Assembly: GCF_000312565.1 (NCBI RefSeq)
Contig: NZ_CALW02000031.1
Coordinates: 186,001 to 250,000, forward strand
Direction: 5' to 3'
Source: Bartonella rattaustraliani AUST/NH4
Lineage (GTDB): Bacteria; Pseudomonadota; Alphaproteobacteria; Rhizobiales; Rhizobiaceae
Length of the DNA: 64,000 bases
Within the stretch, counting starts at the first letter, position 1; each line of letters opens with the position of its first letter. A program made the translations under genes and the position numbers. Positions 9,401-19,600 of the stretch are shown one piece after another. The notes under the pieces are model-generated. The model saw only the letters and a list, made by a program, of their open reading frames with translations, searched no databases and was not told where the DNA came from.

Positions 9401-10302
9401 TTGATCAATTACTACTTCCTTTTCAATTTTCTTTTATGCTGAAGGGTATGCTTATTGTCATGATCCTTTCTATTCCCATGGCGATGCTGTCTTGTTTTCT
9501 TATTTTGAAAGGGTGGGCGCTTTTAGGTGACGCAATTTCCCATGCAGTTTTCCCTGGTGTTGTTCTTGGTTATATGACAACGCCATGGGTGATAACCATT
9601 TTAACTTCTTTACCATTTGTTTGGTTTCAAGAGATGCGCGCTGCTAATGTGACGATGGCTTTGATTGCTTGTGGTGCTTTTGTTGCGGGTATGGTTTGTG
9701 CTCTTTTGACGGGTTTTTTAGGGAGTAATAGCCGTATCAAGCAGGATACAGTGATGGGTGTTGTTTTTTCATCAATGTTTGGTTTGGGGCTTGTTTTGGC
9801 AACATCTATTTATAGTAGCTTAGATTTAAACCATATTCTATTTGGTAATCTCTTAGGGGTTAATTGGCTTGATATTACGCAGACGGCGGTCATTTCTGCG
9901 ATTGTTACTTTTATTCTAGCAGCAAAATGGCGTGATTTTATGTTGTATATTTTTGACTCAATTCAAGGTCGTGCAATGGGGTTGCGTATATCTGTGCTCC
10001 ATTATACCCTTTTAATGATGATTTCTCTTACGATTGTTGCAGCGTTAAAAGCTGTTGGGATTGTTCTTGTTATTTCTTTTTTGATAGCACCTGGCGCGAT
10101 TGCTTATCTCATTACGAAACGATTTGCTTCTATGTTGGTAATTGCTGTGCTTGTTGCGGCTTTTTCTGGTTTTTTGGGAATTTATTTAAGCTTGTTCATT
10201 GGTTCAGATTCTGCGTCCACAATTGTGCTTATTTTAACACTGATTTTTATCGCTATTTTTACGTCCATGTTCTTTCGTCGCTTGGATGTTCAAGAAATTT
10301 AA
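9397..10302 (+). CDS. sitD: Manganese/iron ABC transporter permease
   Basis: A 301-residue second ABC-3 family permease, homologous to SitC and with the same layout: GWALLGDAISHAVFPGVVLGY near the N-terminus and AMGLRISVLHY as the ATPase-facing loop, with about eight to nine membrane segments. It is the last gene of the sit operon. A candidate sRNA with its own promoter and terminator follows. Confidence 0.93.
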   Translation: MIDQLLLPFQFSFMLKGMLIVMILSIPMAMLSCFLILKGWALLGDAISHAVFPGVVLGYMTTPWVITILTSLPFVWFQEMRAANVTMALIACGAFVAGMVCALLTGFLGSNSRIKQDTVMGVVFSSMFGLGLVLATSIYSSLDLNHILFGNLLGVNWLDITQTAVISAIVTFILAAKWRDFMLYIFDSIQGRAMGLRISVLHYTLLMMISLTIVAALKAVGIVLVISFLIAPGAIAYLITKRFASMLVIAVLVAAFSGFLGIYLSLFIGSDSASTIVLILTLIFIAIFTSMFFRRLDVQEI

Positions 10303-10343
10303 GTGCAATACGATTTAGCATAGCAGCCATGCATTTTTATGTG

Positions 10344-10372
10344 TTGTCTCATATATTTGTTTTCACTAAACA
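10344..10372 (+). promoter_or_regulatory. Promoter of the candidate sRNA
   Basis: TTGTCT (10344-10349), a 17-bp gap, then TAAACA (10367-10372): a sigma-70-like pair with ideal spacing. A start would fall around 10379, right before the first hairpin of the predicted RNA. Confidence 0.45.
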
Positions 10373-10378
10373 ACAGAA

Positions 10379-10492
10379 AGTGCTAGGCTATTTTCCTCCT
10401 AATGCCTAGCGAGTGGGTGCAGTATTTTCTCCCCCCTATAAGCTGCATCTCTAATTAAAAGGCTGCATTGATTTATTCTGCAGCCTTTTTAT
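10379..10492 (+). ncRNA. Candidate trans-acting sRNA with anti-Shine-Dalgarno-like loops
   Basis: About 114 nt between sitD and ybaN with no reading frame. The 5' hairpin is GCTAGGC (10382-10388) with GCCTAGC (10404-10410), exposing TTTTCCTCCTAAT in its loop. A single-stranded stretch holds TTTTCTCCCCCC. The 3' end is a strong terminator, AAAAGGCTGCA (10457-10467) with TGCAGCCTTTT (10479-10489). Hairpin, C-rich unpaired motif and terminator in about 115 nt is the architecture of Rhizobiales alpha-r sRNAs such as AbcR. The family assignment is inference, and it could also be a processed sit 3' end. Confidence 0.5.
10457..10492 (+). terminator. Terminator of the candidate sRNA / sit operon
   Basis: A perfect 11-bp stem, AAAAGGCTGCA with TGCAGCCTTTT around an 11-nt loop, with a run of T. 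It would stop both the sit read-through and the candidate sRNA. Confidence 0.85.
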
Positions 10493-10691
10493 TTTTATCT
10501 TTTCTAAAAATTTATGCTGGTTTCTTGAAAATTTTTAAATGATTATCATATCTCGTAAACTGCTTTACGCTTTAGAAGAAATAGTCACGAAAATATACTG
10601 ACGAATAAGACAGTGTGGGAAATAATTGAGCGTAGAAGCGTTTGAAAAGCTATGCGAGTTCATTTTTTCATGGGAAAAATAGTATTAGAGA

Positions 10692-11078
10692 ATGAAAAAA
10701 GAGTTTAGGACATCTCACTTTTGGCGTATTGCTATCATTACAGTAGGATGGATAATGGTTTTGTTGGGTATCGTTGGTGTTATGTTGCCTATTATGCCGA
10801 CCGTACCGTTCTTATTGGTTGCTTCATGGTGTTTTGCTCGTTCGTCACCACGGTTTCATTGTTGGTTGAATAATCACCGTGTTTTTGGTCCGCCTATCAA
10901 GCAATGGGAAGAAAAGGGGGCTATTTCCACATTTGTTAAAGTTCTTGCGGTGGTAAGTATGTCGGGTGGTTTTTTATCTTTTACGGTAATGGCGCGCCCT
11001 GCTTTATGGTTTGCTTTGTTTGTTGCTACTGTTTTGCTCTTTATCGCCCTTTATATTGTAACCCGTCCATCTTCCTAA
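10692..11078 (+). CDS. YbaN/DUF454 family inner-membrane protein
   Basis: A 128-residue small membrane protein with about four hydrophobic segments. The GIVGVMLPIMPTVPFLLVASWCFARSSPRF stretch is the DUF454 signature: a proline-rich membrane turn, then a basic loop and HRVFGPPIKQWEEKGAI. Family members have no settled biochemical role. It stands alone, starting some 200 bp after the sRNA terminator. A decayed integrase lies downstream in the opposite direction. Confidence 0.85.
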   Translation: MKKEFRTSHFWRIAIITVGWIMVLLGIVGVMLPIMPTVPFLLVASWCFARSSPRFHCWLNNHRVFGPPIKQWEEKGAISTFVKVLAVVSMSGGFLSFTVMARPALWFALFVATVLLFIALYIVTRPSS

Positions 11079-11199
11079 TGACAAAAATTGAAGGCTTTGC
11101 AAATTCAATACTTTTTTCGTTAAAAGAGCTTGTTGCCTAAAAATGGGGGAATAACGCACATATATTAGGGTATATAAGATACCATAATAAGCTTTTTGA

Positions 11200-11825
11200 G
11201 AGCGAACTATGAGAGGGCGTATGCTTTTGCTGGTGTTTGTCAATGAACATCAACCCTAATGCAACAGCATGTTTTAAATGAAGATTAAGACAGTTTAGTG
11301 CTCTCTCTGCTGTTACAGCTTTTGTACGCCATATGGAGGGAAAAACGTCTTGCATCTATCTGTTTGTGTAATCTCTTAAATGGGAAGATAGCCTCATTTT
11401 GGAAGGATATAAAGGCATAAAGGAAAAAATCAACCTACAGCTTGACCATCATCCTTTAATTCAGCTTTACGGCTTTCAAAAACCTCTTATACAGCAACGT
11501 CTTTGAGAGAGTAAAGATTGTTGTATTGTCTCACGCTTTTATTCCTCACGTTCTTTAATGGGCGCATGCCCCTCACGTAAAACAGAATGTCACTGTGTTG
11601 CACATTCAAAGGCTTGTTTTAAAGAGATTTCTCTTAGAGCGCTTAAGCCTATTTTCAGGCGTTTGTCTATGAATTGTATAACGATAAATCCATTGAGCAT
11701 CACCATCTTTACGTTTATGAAGGGGCAAGCCGGCACCATCATTCACTTTACCAGATCCCAGTATATTTACTCGCCTCAATGGGTGCTGCAACAACCCTTG
11801 CATGAAGGCAGTTCATGAAAGGCAT
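11200..11825 (-). pseudogene. Integrase remnant, copy B
   Basis: Read on the minus strand from the ATG at 11825. GSGKVNDGAGLPLHKRKDGDAQWIYRYTIH matches the N-terminal arm, and further on IWRTKAVTAERALNCLNLHLKHAVALGL matches the core-binding domain of the copy at 43873-44844. Frameshifts interrupt it between these blocks and after about 11250, and the catalytic C-terminal half is gone. Here the tryptophan of GDAQW is intact, whereas the main copy has a stop at that site. Confidence 0.75.
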
Positions 11826-12000
11826 TTTTCCTTCTTTCCTCACTAATTTTATCCATATACCAATCCCACTGATAGGGTAAGCTAAAAGAACAAAATTGAT
11901 TCAATATAAAGTGGTTTGAGATGAAAGAATCTTACAATATTTGGGGTTATGATTTAAGGTATATAGTAACAAATAATTATTATAAATCAATATCTTGGTG
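11826..12000 (-). repeat. Integrase leader repeat, copy B
   Basis: Upstream region of copy B, with TTGATTCAAT near 11896 and AAGAATCTTA about 30 bp outwards, ending in TATAAATCAATATCTTG. The third GANTC has mutated to GATTT. The following 12001-12224 shows no feature I can name. Confidence 0.7.
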
Positions 12001-12224
12001 CGATATAGCAAGTTTTTGAAACAATTTTACATGTAGAAAATATTTTGCACGAACAGTTTAACGCAAATATTTGTAAAATCATTTTGATGAGTCATAATAG
12101 ACTACAATGAGGGGAGAGAAATTCTTTTTATTCAATCTGAGAGAATTTGTATTTGTTTATGAAGATCAGCAGTTACGAACGTGATAAGCATTTATCTTTA
12201 CGTTTTATGCAAATGGGTTAAAAA

Positions 12225-13529
12225 TCAACTCTTTACGGGTCGAGCAATACGTTTTTCATTACCAAAAAAGTTGAGATAACGTTGTACTTCTTTTTGTTTT
12301 CCGATTGTTTTTTCAGGATTATCGGAAAGTTTTACGGCAGGTTTTCCATTGGCATGGGTGGCTTTACAAACAAGAGAAAGAGTGTCAAAGGTTACGGCTT
12401 CTTGTGGCGTACAGCCTGCAAAATCATTTGTAAGATCTGTTCCCCACCCAAAACCCATACGGACTTTTCCATGGAAATGATGATAAGTTTTTTCAATGGT
12501 CTCAACATCAAGTGCATCGGAAAAAATCAATAGTTTTTCGCGTGGATCTTTTCCTTTTTCTTTCCACCATTGGATAATGCGTTCGCCGCCTTCGATAGGT
12601 GGAGCACTGTCAGGTCTAAAACCGGTCCAATCAGCAATCCAATCTGGAGCATTGTGTAAAAATGCTTCTGTCCCAAAGGTATCAGGTAAAACAATGAGAA
12701 GATTTCCACTGTAATAACGGTTCCAATCTTGCAGCACCTTATAAGGCGCATTGCGTAATTCTTCATCATTCTTGGCGAGAGCCGCAATGATCATGGGCAA
12801 TTCATGTGCATTGGTACCAAGAGCTTCTAAATCCGTATCCATGGCGAGAAGAACATTGGAAGTTCCAGTAAAGGAATTGCCAATTCCTTCTTTCAGTGCT
12901 TCAACACACCAGCGTTGCCATAAGAAAGAATGACGACGTCTTGTCCCAAAGTCAGATATTCTAATACCAGGTAATTTTTTAAGACGTTCAACTTTACTCC
13001 ACATTTTTGCTTTAGCGCGTGCGTAAAGCACATCAAGAGCAAAGCGGTCTAGTTTTTTCATAGCAGCCCGTGAACGCAATTCACTGACAATGGCAAGAGC
13101 AGGGATTTCCCACATAGAGCTATGGGTCCACGGACCATGAAAGTGGAGGATATATTGTCCATCTTTGCGGGCGAGTTCATATTCTGGGAGTTGAAAATTC
13201 TCAAGCCAATGAAGAAAGTCTGGTTCGAAAATTTGTTTACGTCCATAAAATGTATTACCAGCAAGCCAGATCATTTCTTTTTTCGTAAAGCGCAAACTGA
13301 GAGCGTGATCAAGTTGGGCACGCAACTCCCCTTCATCAATTTCATCAGCAAGATGGATTGTTTTTGTGCGGTTTATGAGAGAAAAAGTAACATCGACATT
13401 GGGATAAAGTCCCCAAATCATTTGTATCATAAGAAGTTTATAAAAATCCGTATCAAGGAGTGAACGGATAATGGGATCAAGTTTCCAAGTGTGATTATAA
13501 ACACGTTTGGCAATATCTGGATGATTCAT
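12225..13529 (-). CDS. pncB: Nicotinate phosphoribosyltransferase
   Basis: A 434-residue cytoplasmic enzyme of the NAD salvage (Preiss-Handler) pathway that joins nicotinate and PRPP into nicotinate mononucleotide. Recognisable blocks are [16 protein letters not shown] near the N-terminus, the phosphoribosyl-binding [33 protein letters not shown], and the C-terminal [15 protein letters not shown]. The frame extends to 13577, but the ATG at 13529 follows GAAAGAGGG at good spacing and gives the family start [15 protein letters not shown]. It stands alone between an integrase remnant and cgs. Confidence 0.95.
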   Translation of the reverse strand: MNHPDIAKRVYNHTWKLDPIIRSLLDTDFYKLLMIQMIWGLYPNVDVTFSLINRTKTIHLADEIDEGELRAQLDHALSLRFTKKEMIWLAGNTFYGRKQIFEPDFLHWLENFQLPEYELARKDGQYILHFHGPWTHSSMWEIPALAIVSELRSRAAMKKLDRFALDVLYARAKAKMWSKVERLKKLPGIRISDFGTRRRHSFLWQRWCVEALKEGIGNSFTGTSNVLLAMDTDLEALGTNAHELPMIIAALAKNDEELRNAPYKVLQDWNRYYSGNLLIVLPDTFGTEAFLHNAPDWIADWTGFRPDSAPPIEGGERIIQWWKEKGKDPREKLLIFSDALDVETIEKTYHHFHGKVRMGFGWGTDLTNDFAGCTPQEAVTFDTLSLVCKATHANGKPAVKLSDNPEKTIGKQKEVQRYLNFFGNEKRIARPVKS

Positions 13530-13680
13530 AACCCTCTTTCTTTCAGTCTCGCAGCCTTTAAAATGATGATGTATCAATTTAAATGATTATGTATCAACAC
13601 GATCAATATGAGAGCTGGAAGAATTATAACAACTCTCAAGTTTTGAGCAAGAATAAAAAAACCTTTTCTCTTTTCCGTTG

Positions 13681-16600
13681 TTAAGATTTAACGGTACGTA
13701 TAATTTCATGTTTTCCTGTTTTTTGTAACCCTATTCCTGCATGAATTTCGGTATATGTTTTTCCATTCACACTGAGCATATTTTCAGAACCCCATTGTAC
13801 TTTAATGGTATAAACAGCATCATGAAATTTCATTTTCGCTTCATATTTTGGCCATGAGGAAGGCAAATGTGGATGCAAAAATAACTGGTCATCTTGACGC
13901 TTAATTCCAAGGATGGCTTGTGTTGCAGCACGGTAACACCAACCTGCTGAGCCTGTATACCATGTCCAACCGCCCTGTCCACGGTGTGGTTCGATAGCAT
14001 AGATATCTGCTGCCATAACATAAGGTTCAACACGATAAATTTCAGGATTACATCCATGGGTAATGGGATTGATCATAGAAAATAAAGCATAGGCTTTATC
14101 GTTTTCATCCATTTCTGCGAGTGCTAAAATGCTCCAAATAGCACCATGGGTGTATTGACCACCATTTTCTCGAACTCCTGGAGGATAACCTTTTATATAA
14201 CCGGGTTCGAGAGTTGTTTTATTGAAAGGTGGCCAGAAAAGACGGATAAGACCGCCTGTTTCATCACACAGATGTTCAAGCATTGAGGTCATTGCTTGTT
14301 TTTGACGTTTGAGAGATGCCATTTGAGAAATAACAGCCCAAGATTGAGCAATGGTATCAATTTGGCATTCATCATTTATTTTAGAGCCAAGGGGCGTTCC
14401 ATCATCAAAATAACCACGACGATACCAAGCACCATCCCAGCCGTTTTTTTCGAGAGATTTCTTCAAACGCTCAAGATATGCACTCCATGTTTTTACATGA
14501 TTGTTATCACCACGTTTTTGGGCAAGGGAAATAAATGCTTGTAGTGTTGTGCCCAGAAACCATCCTAACCAAACACTTTCTCCTTTTCCTTCAATGCCTA
14601 CTAAATTCATGCCATCATTCCAGTCCCCGCCAAGAATAAGGGGAAGTCCATGTGGTCCACAGCGTTTAATGGCAAGATCAAGAGCTAAAACACAGTGCTC
14701 ATAAACGGTAGCACTTTGAAATGACTGTGTGGGTTGAAAGTAAGCTTCGTTTTGTTGTGCGGTAAGAGAGGCTCCTTCAATAAAAGCGGTTGGGGTATCA
14801 AGAAGTGCATAGTCGCCAGTTGTATTGACATAAAGGGCTGTTCCATAGGCAAGCCAGACAATGTCATCAGAAATGCGTGTGCGAATACCCGCATTGGTCT
14901 CAGGTAACCACCAATGCTGTACATCGCCTTCAAGAAACTGATGTTCTGTAGCGTTTAATAATTGTTCACGTGCCAGTTCTGGTTTTAGTGATAACAAGGA
15001 TAAACTATCTTGTAATTGGTCACGGAAGCCAAATGCGCCACTCGCTTGATAAAAAGCGGCACGCGCCATCATACGGCAAGCATAGGTTTGATAAGGGAGC
15101 CAATGATTGACCATAAGATCAAAAGAGGGATCGGGTGTTTTTACTTGAAATGGGGAAACAAAATCATTCCATTGTTGTTTTTGTTGTGTGAGAAGAGTTT
15201 CAAAATTACATTTACGCACCTGATCTAAGAGGTTTTCAGCGTCCTGTCTGTTTTCAGCACTGCCGAGATAGAAAATGATCTCCTTCGTTTGTCCGGGCAA
15301 CAGATCAATATCATAGGTAAATGCTGAACAAGGATCACCTCCAGCTTCAACTGTATTTGAAAGGGTACCAGCTTTGCGGATAGCGTGTGGATGTATCACC
15401 GTTCCTGTTAAACCAATAAACTCGGTACGATCAGCTGTCGTACTGGTTGGCATTTCAGAGGCTGCTAAAAATGTGACTTGTTGAGATTTTTCGATGTGAT
15501 AAGGATTTTGAATAAAATGTGCACCACGGTTAGAATCATAAGAGGGCAATATAAAGGGGGCATATTTTGTGCGTATATTGCCTAAAATCCATTCAACGTA
15601 ATAATAAAGGCGCAAACTGCGTGATTTTTTTCCCTCATTTTTAAGGATAAGACGCGAAAAACGAACAGGTTTTTCTTGATCAAGCGTATGGGTAAGCTCT
15701 AGAGCAATTTCTGAATGTGTGGATTTAAAGGTTGAAAATCCAAAATCATGGCAAGCTTCATAAACAACATTTTCGTCACATTCAACGGCAGAAACGGGGG
15801 AGAAGCATTTTAAAGACAAGCGGTCCACAAGATAAAGTGCTTCTCCTGGACGGTTAGAAACAGGATCGTTACTCCAAGGAGTTAATTGGTAATCGCGGCT
15901 ATTGTTTGCCCAGGTAAAAAGTGCTCCTTCAGCAGAGACATGGAAGCCAAAGTTTTTGTTCGCAACAACATTAATCCATGGATGTGGTGTCGTGTTGTTT
16001 CCGTGAAGACGTATTACATAAGCGTTGTGTTGATTAAATCCGCCATAACCATTCCAATATCGTAGATCGTCTCCATTCACGAAGAGAGGAGATGGTTTTT
16101 GTTGACTGGTAAGACCAATGGAAGCAAAAAGGCTTTGTTTGGTTTGAGTTGCCTCTAGTCTTCCTTTATAAGGCCTTTCATCATTTATTTTAGAGCGAGA
16201 TTCTTGATAACGATTATCAATTGCTGACTCAAATCTATTCTCTTCAAGCTCTTTAAGTTGTTCAGATAAAGAGCCATTTTGAGCATGGAGGATAATGCGG
16301 GCTGCTGCGAGAAGCGTCTTAAAACTTTGTTCACTTATCTGATTACGCTGAAGCGTGAAAATATGTTGGTGTTTGTTTGTTTCATGAGTGTGGTGGCGGT
16401 AAGATTCACAGACCCATTCAATGTTGCGTTGTGTGTTTTGTATGTAGGAAAATGTTTGTTCATTAAGAATGACCAAATCAACGATAAGCCCACGCATACG
16501 CCAATATTCATGCGCTTTAAGCAGTTCACGCAGTACAGTGATGCCTCCTTCATTATCTAATCGAAGAAGAAGGATAGGAATGTCTCCTGAAATGGACATT

Positions 16601-19600
16601 GGCCAGAGATCAGATTGCTTTCCAAGAGTTTTGGCCAATATTGCGGAAGGAAGACGCCATGTTTTGTCAGGATAAAGAAGCGGTGTTGCATATTTTTGAA
16701 AAGTAATCGCTGCTTTAAGATCAATACCGTTTTGGTACAATGAGACTTGTGAACGCGTCCATGCCATTGAAAGTTCTTGCTGAAATATGTTGGGTTGTCG
16801 ATAATGTTGAATATGATGACGCAGTGTTTCTTTTGTATGTGCGGCAAAAGTCCAAAAAATGAGTTCAACTTTTTCATGTGCTGGAATTTTGACACGGCAC
16901 CGCAGTGAGATAATCGGATCTAGAACACAGCCCTGACTGTTGCTAAAGCGCGCATTTTTGTCAAATGCAGCTGGTTGATGAATGGATCGCCCACGACCAA
17001 TAAACAAGGACCGATCAGTTTCCGCTTCTGTTTCTTGGAGAGATCCTGTGAGATCAGCAACAAAATGGGCAATACAGATTTCAGGGTCCTTGGGAGAACG
17101 TTTCCGTCTCGTGGCAAAAATTGTTTTTCTTTCTTCAGCGATTTCTGTTTCTATAAACATGCGAGAAAAAACAGGATGTGCACTGTCATTATCCATGGTT
17201 GCGAGCGCCAATTCACCATAAGAAGTCACTTCAATGAGGCGGTCTTTGTTTGTTGTATTCATAAGTTGAAGACGTCTGCCTTCACCGCACCCTTCAGATG
17301 TAATAAGACACTCAAGTGTTGATTTTATGCCATCAACCGTTTTTATATATTCAGCTTTCTCATCTGTAAAAATACAGGTTGTCTCTTCTTCGAGAATGCG
17401 TGTTGGCTCTCCAGTTGCAGACCACCAATGTCCATTATGCGTATCACGTAGGAAGAATAAAGTGCCTTGTTGATCTTCTGTTACATCAGGTATAAAGCGG
17501 GTAATGGCATAGTTGTGCCAACGGCTGTATCCAGATCCGTTTGCTGTTAGCAGTGTAGAATAAAAGCCATTGGATAGGAGCAAAGTGGCACGTGGTTTGC
17601 GAAGCGGATTTGTAATCATGCGTACAGGAACATTATCCCATTCTCGAGAATGATAACCTCTGGAATTAATGGTTTTGGTATGAATAATAGGAATTTGATG
17701 TGGGGCTTTTTCCTGTAAGAGCAATTGTACGGATTCAATGACTGGATCACGGTGAAAACGATCACGCATCCGCCCTTGAAAAACAACATTGTCGACAGCA
17801 AGAAGAGACATACCATGATGATGTGCATAAAAATTGCGCACAACAGCGTATTTTTCTCCCATTTTCACACGCGAAGGAGTAAAGTCAACAGAGTCGTAAT
17901 AACCATATGTTCCTAGAGCGCCAAGATCACGCAGTCGTTTTAAATTGACGACAGCTTGGTGAGGCACATATTGTGCTGCTAAAAGATTGGCATAGGGGGC
18001 AATAACAGTATTACGTGAGAGTCCACGCTGGAGTCCGAGGCTTGGGGCGCCAAAATTGGCATATTGATAATTCATTAAGTGATCGCGAGCATTAAATGCA
18101 GCTTCTGAAATACCCCAAGGCACTCCTCGTTTACGAGCATATTCCATTTGGTGACGAATAATCAGCCGATTTGTTTGGTCCATGAGAGATCCCAATGGTT
18201 CACGCATGATAAGGGATGGCATAAGATATTCGAACATGGAGCCAGACCATGATAAGAGAGCACCTTTCCAACCAATAGGAACGAGAAGTCGACCAAGGTG
18301 AAACCAATATTTCACTTTTATATCTCCTTTTGCTATAGCAAAAAGAGTTGCAAGGCGTGCTTCTGAAGCAAGGAGGTCGTAACAATTTTCATCGAGTTTG
18401 TTTTCTTGAACACGATATCCAATGGACAAGAGAAGTCGTTCGGGCTGTGCTAAAAAGTCAAATTGCATATCAAAGGCTATTTGCCGTGCTTTCATAGCCA
18501 AACTGTTTAGTTTTTTGCGTAATTTTTCATCGTCATAATCATGCGTTATATCGTGATGGTGAACTTCACAGGTTTCTACAAGGCATTTTGCCCAGGATAA
18601 TGCATGAGCAGATTCTGCCGTTTGGATTTTTTGATCAAACTTGTCTGTTAAATCCACAAGATCACGGGCGATAAGTGAAATATCTATGATGGAGCAATTG
18701 GTCGCATCTGGCTTTTCTATAAAAGCATTGATGGAGCGCTGACAATGTGTGATGTGTTCTTCGATTTGTTGACGCAAAGAACGTAAAATAGGTTCAGTAT
18801 CTGGAATTTCTTTTACAACCTCTTCAAGAATAGTATTGACGTCAGATAAGGCTTTTCGATCACTTTTCAAGAAAATATCAGGTTTTTCAGCCCATTCATT
18901 TAAGGCTGAGGAGAGTGTTACCAAATGCCCTGCAAGATTTCCTGAATCAACGGTTGATACATAAGTCGGTAAGAGAGGCTTGAGCGTATTCGTTTCATAC
19001 CAGTTATAAAGGTGACCACGGAATTTTTCCATTTTGGTAAGTGTTTTGAGTGTGTGTTCGATGCGTGTAAGAGTCTCTTTAAAATGAATCCAACCAAAAT
19101 CACGTGCAGCAATAACGGAAAGAAGATAAACTCCAATATTTGTAGGGGATGTGCGTTGCGCAACAAGAGGTTCTGGATCTTCTTGGAAATTATCGGGTGG
19201 CAAATGGTTATTTTCAGCATTAACAAAGGTTGCATAATAAAGCCATGTTCGTCGTGCGATGCACCGAAGTACTTTTGTATCTTCCAAAGACAGATGAAGC
19301 ATATCTTCAAATGTTGAAGCTTTGCTGACAATCCAAGCAATCAAGGGTGAAAAAAACCACGCTAGCCCAAAGGGTAAAGCAATAAAGGCCGTAAGACTAT
19401 GAAAGGATAAAGGCAGTGTGAAGGCAATAATTCCAATAAGTGATGCTGGCCACATGGTAAGAATATAGAATCTTAAACTATTGGGAATTGCCTTTGTTGC
19501 CGCGGAAGTTTTCCATTCAAGGAGGTGTTGTTTTGAAATCATCAGGCGATAGAGTGTGCGTATAATCGCTTCAGTCATAAAATAAGCGGAATGGGCAAGA

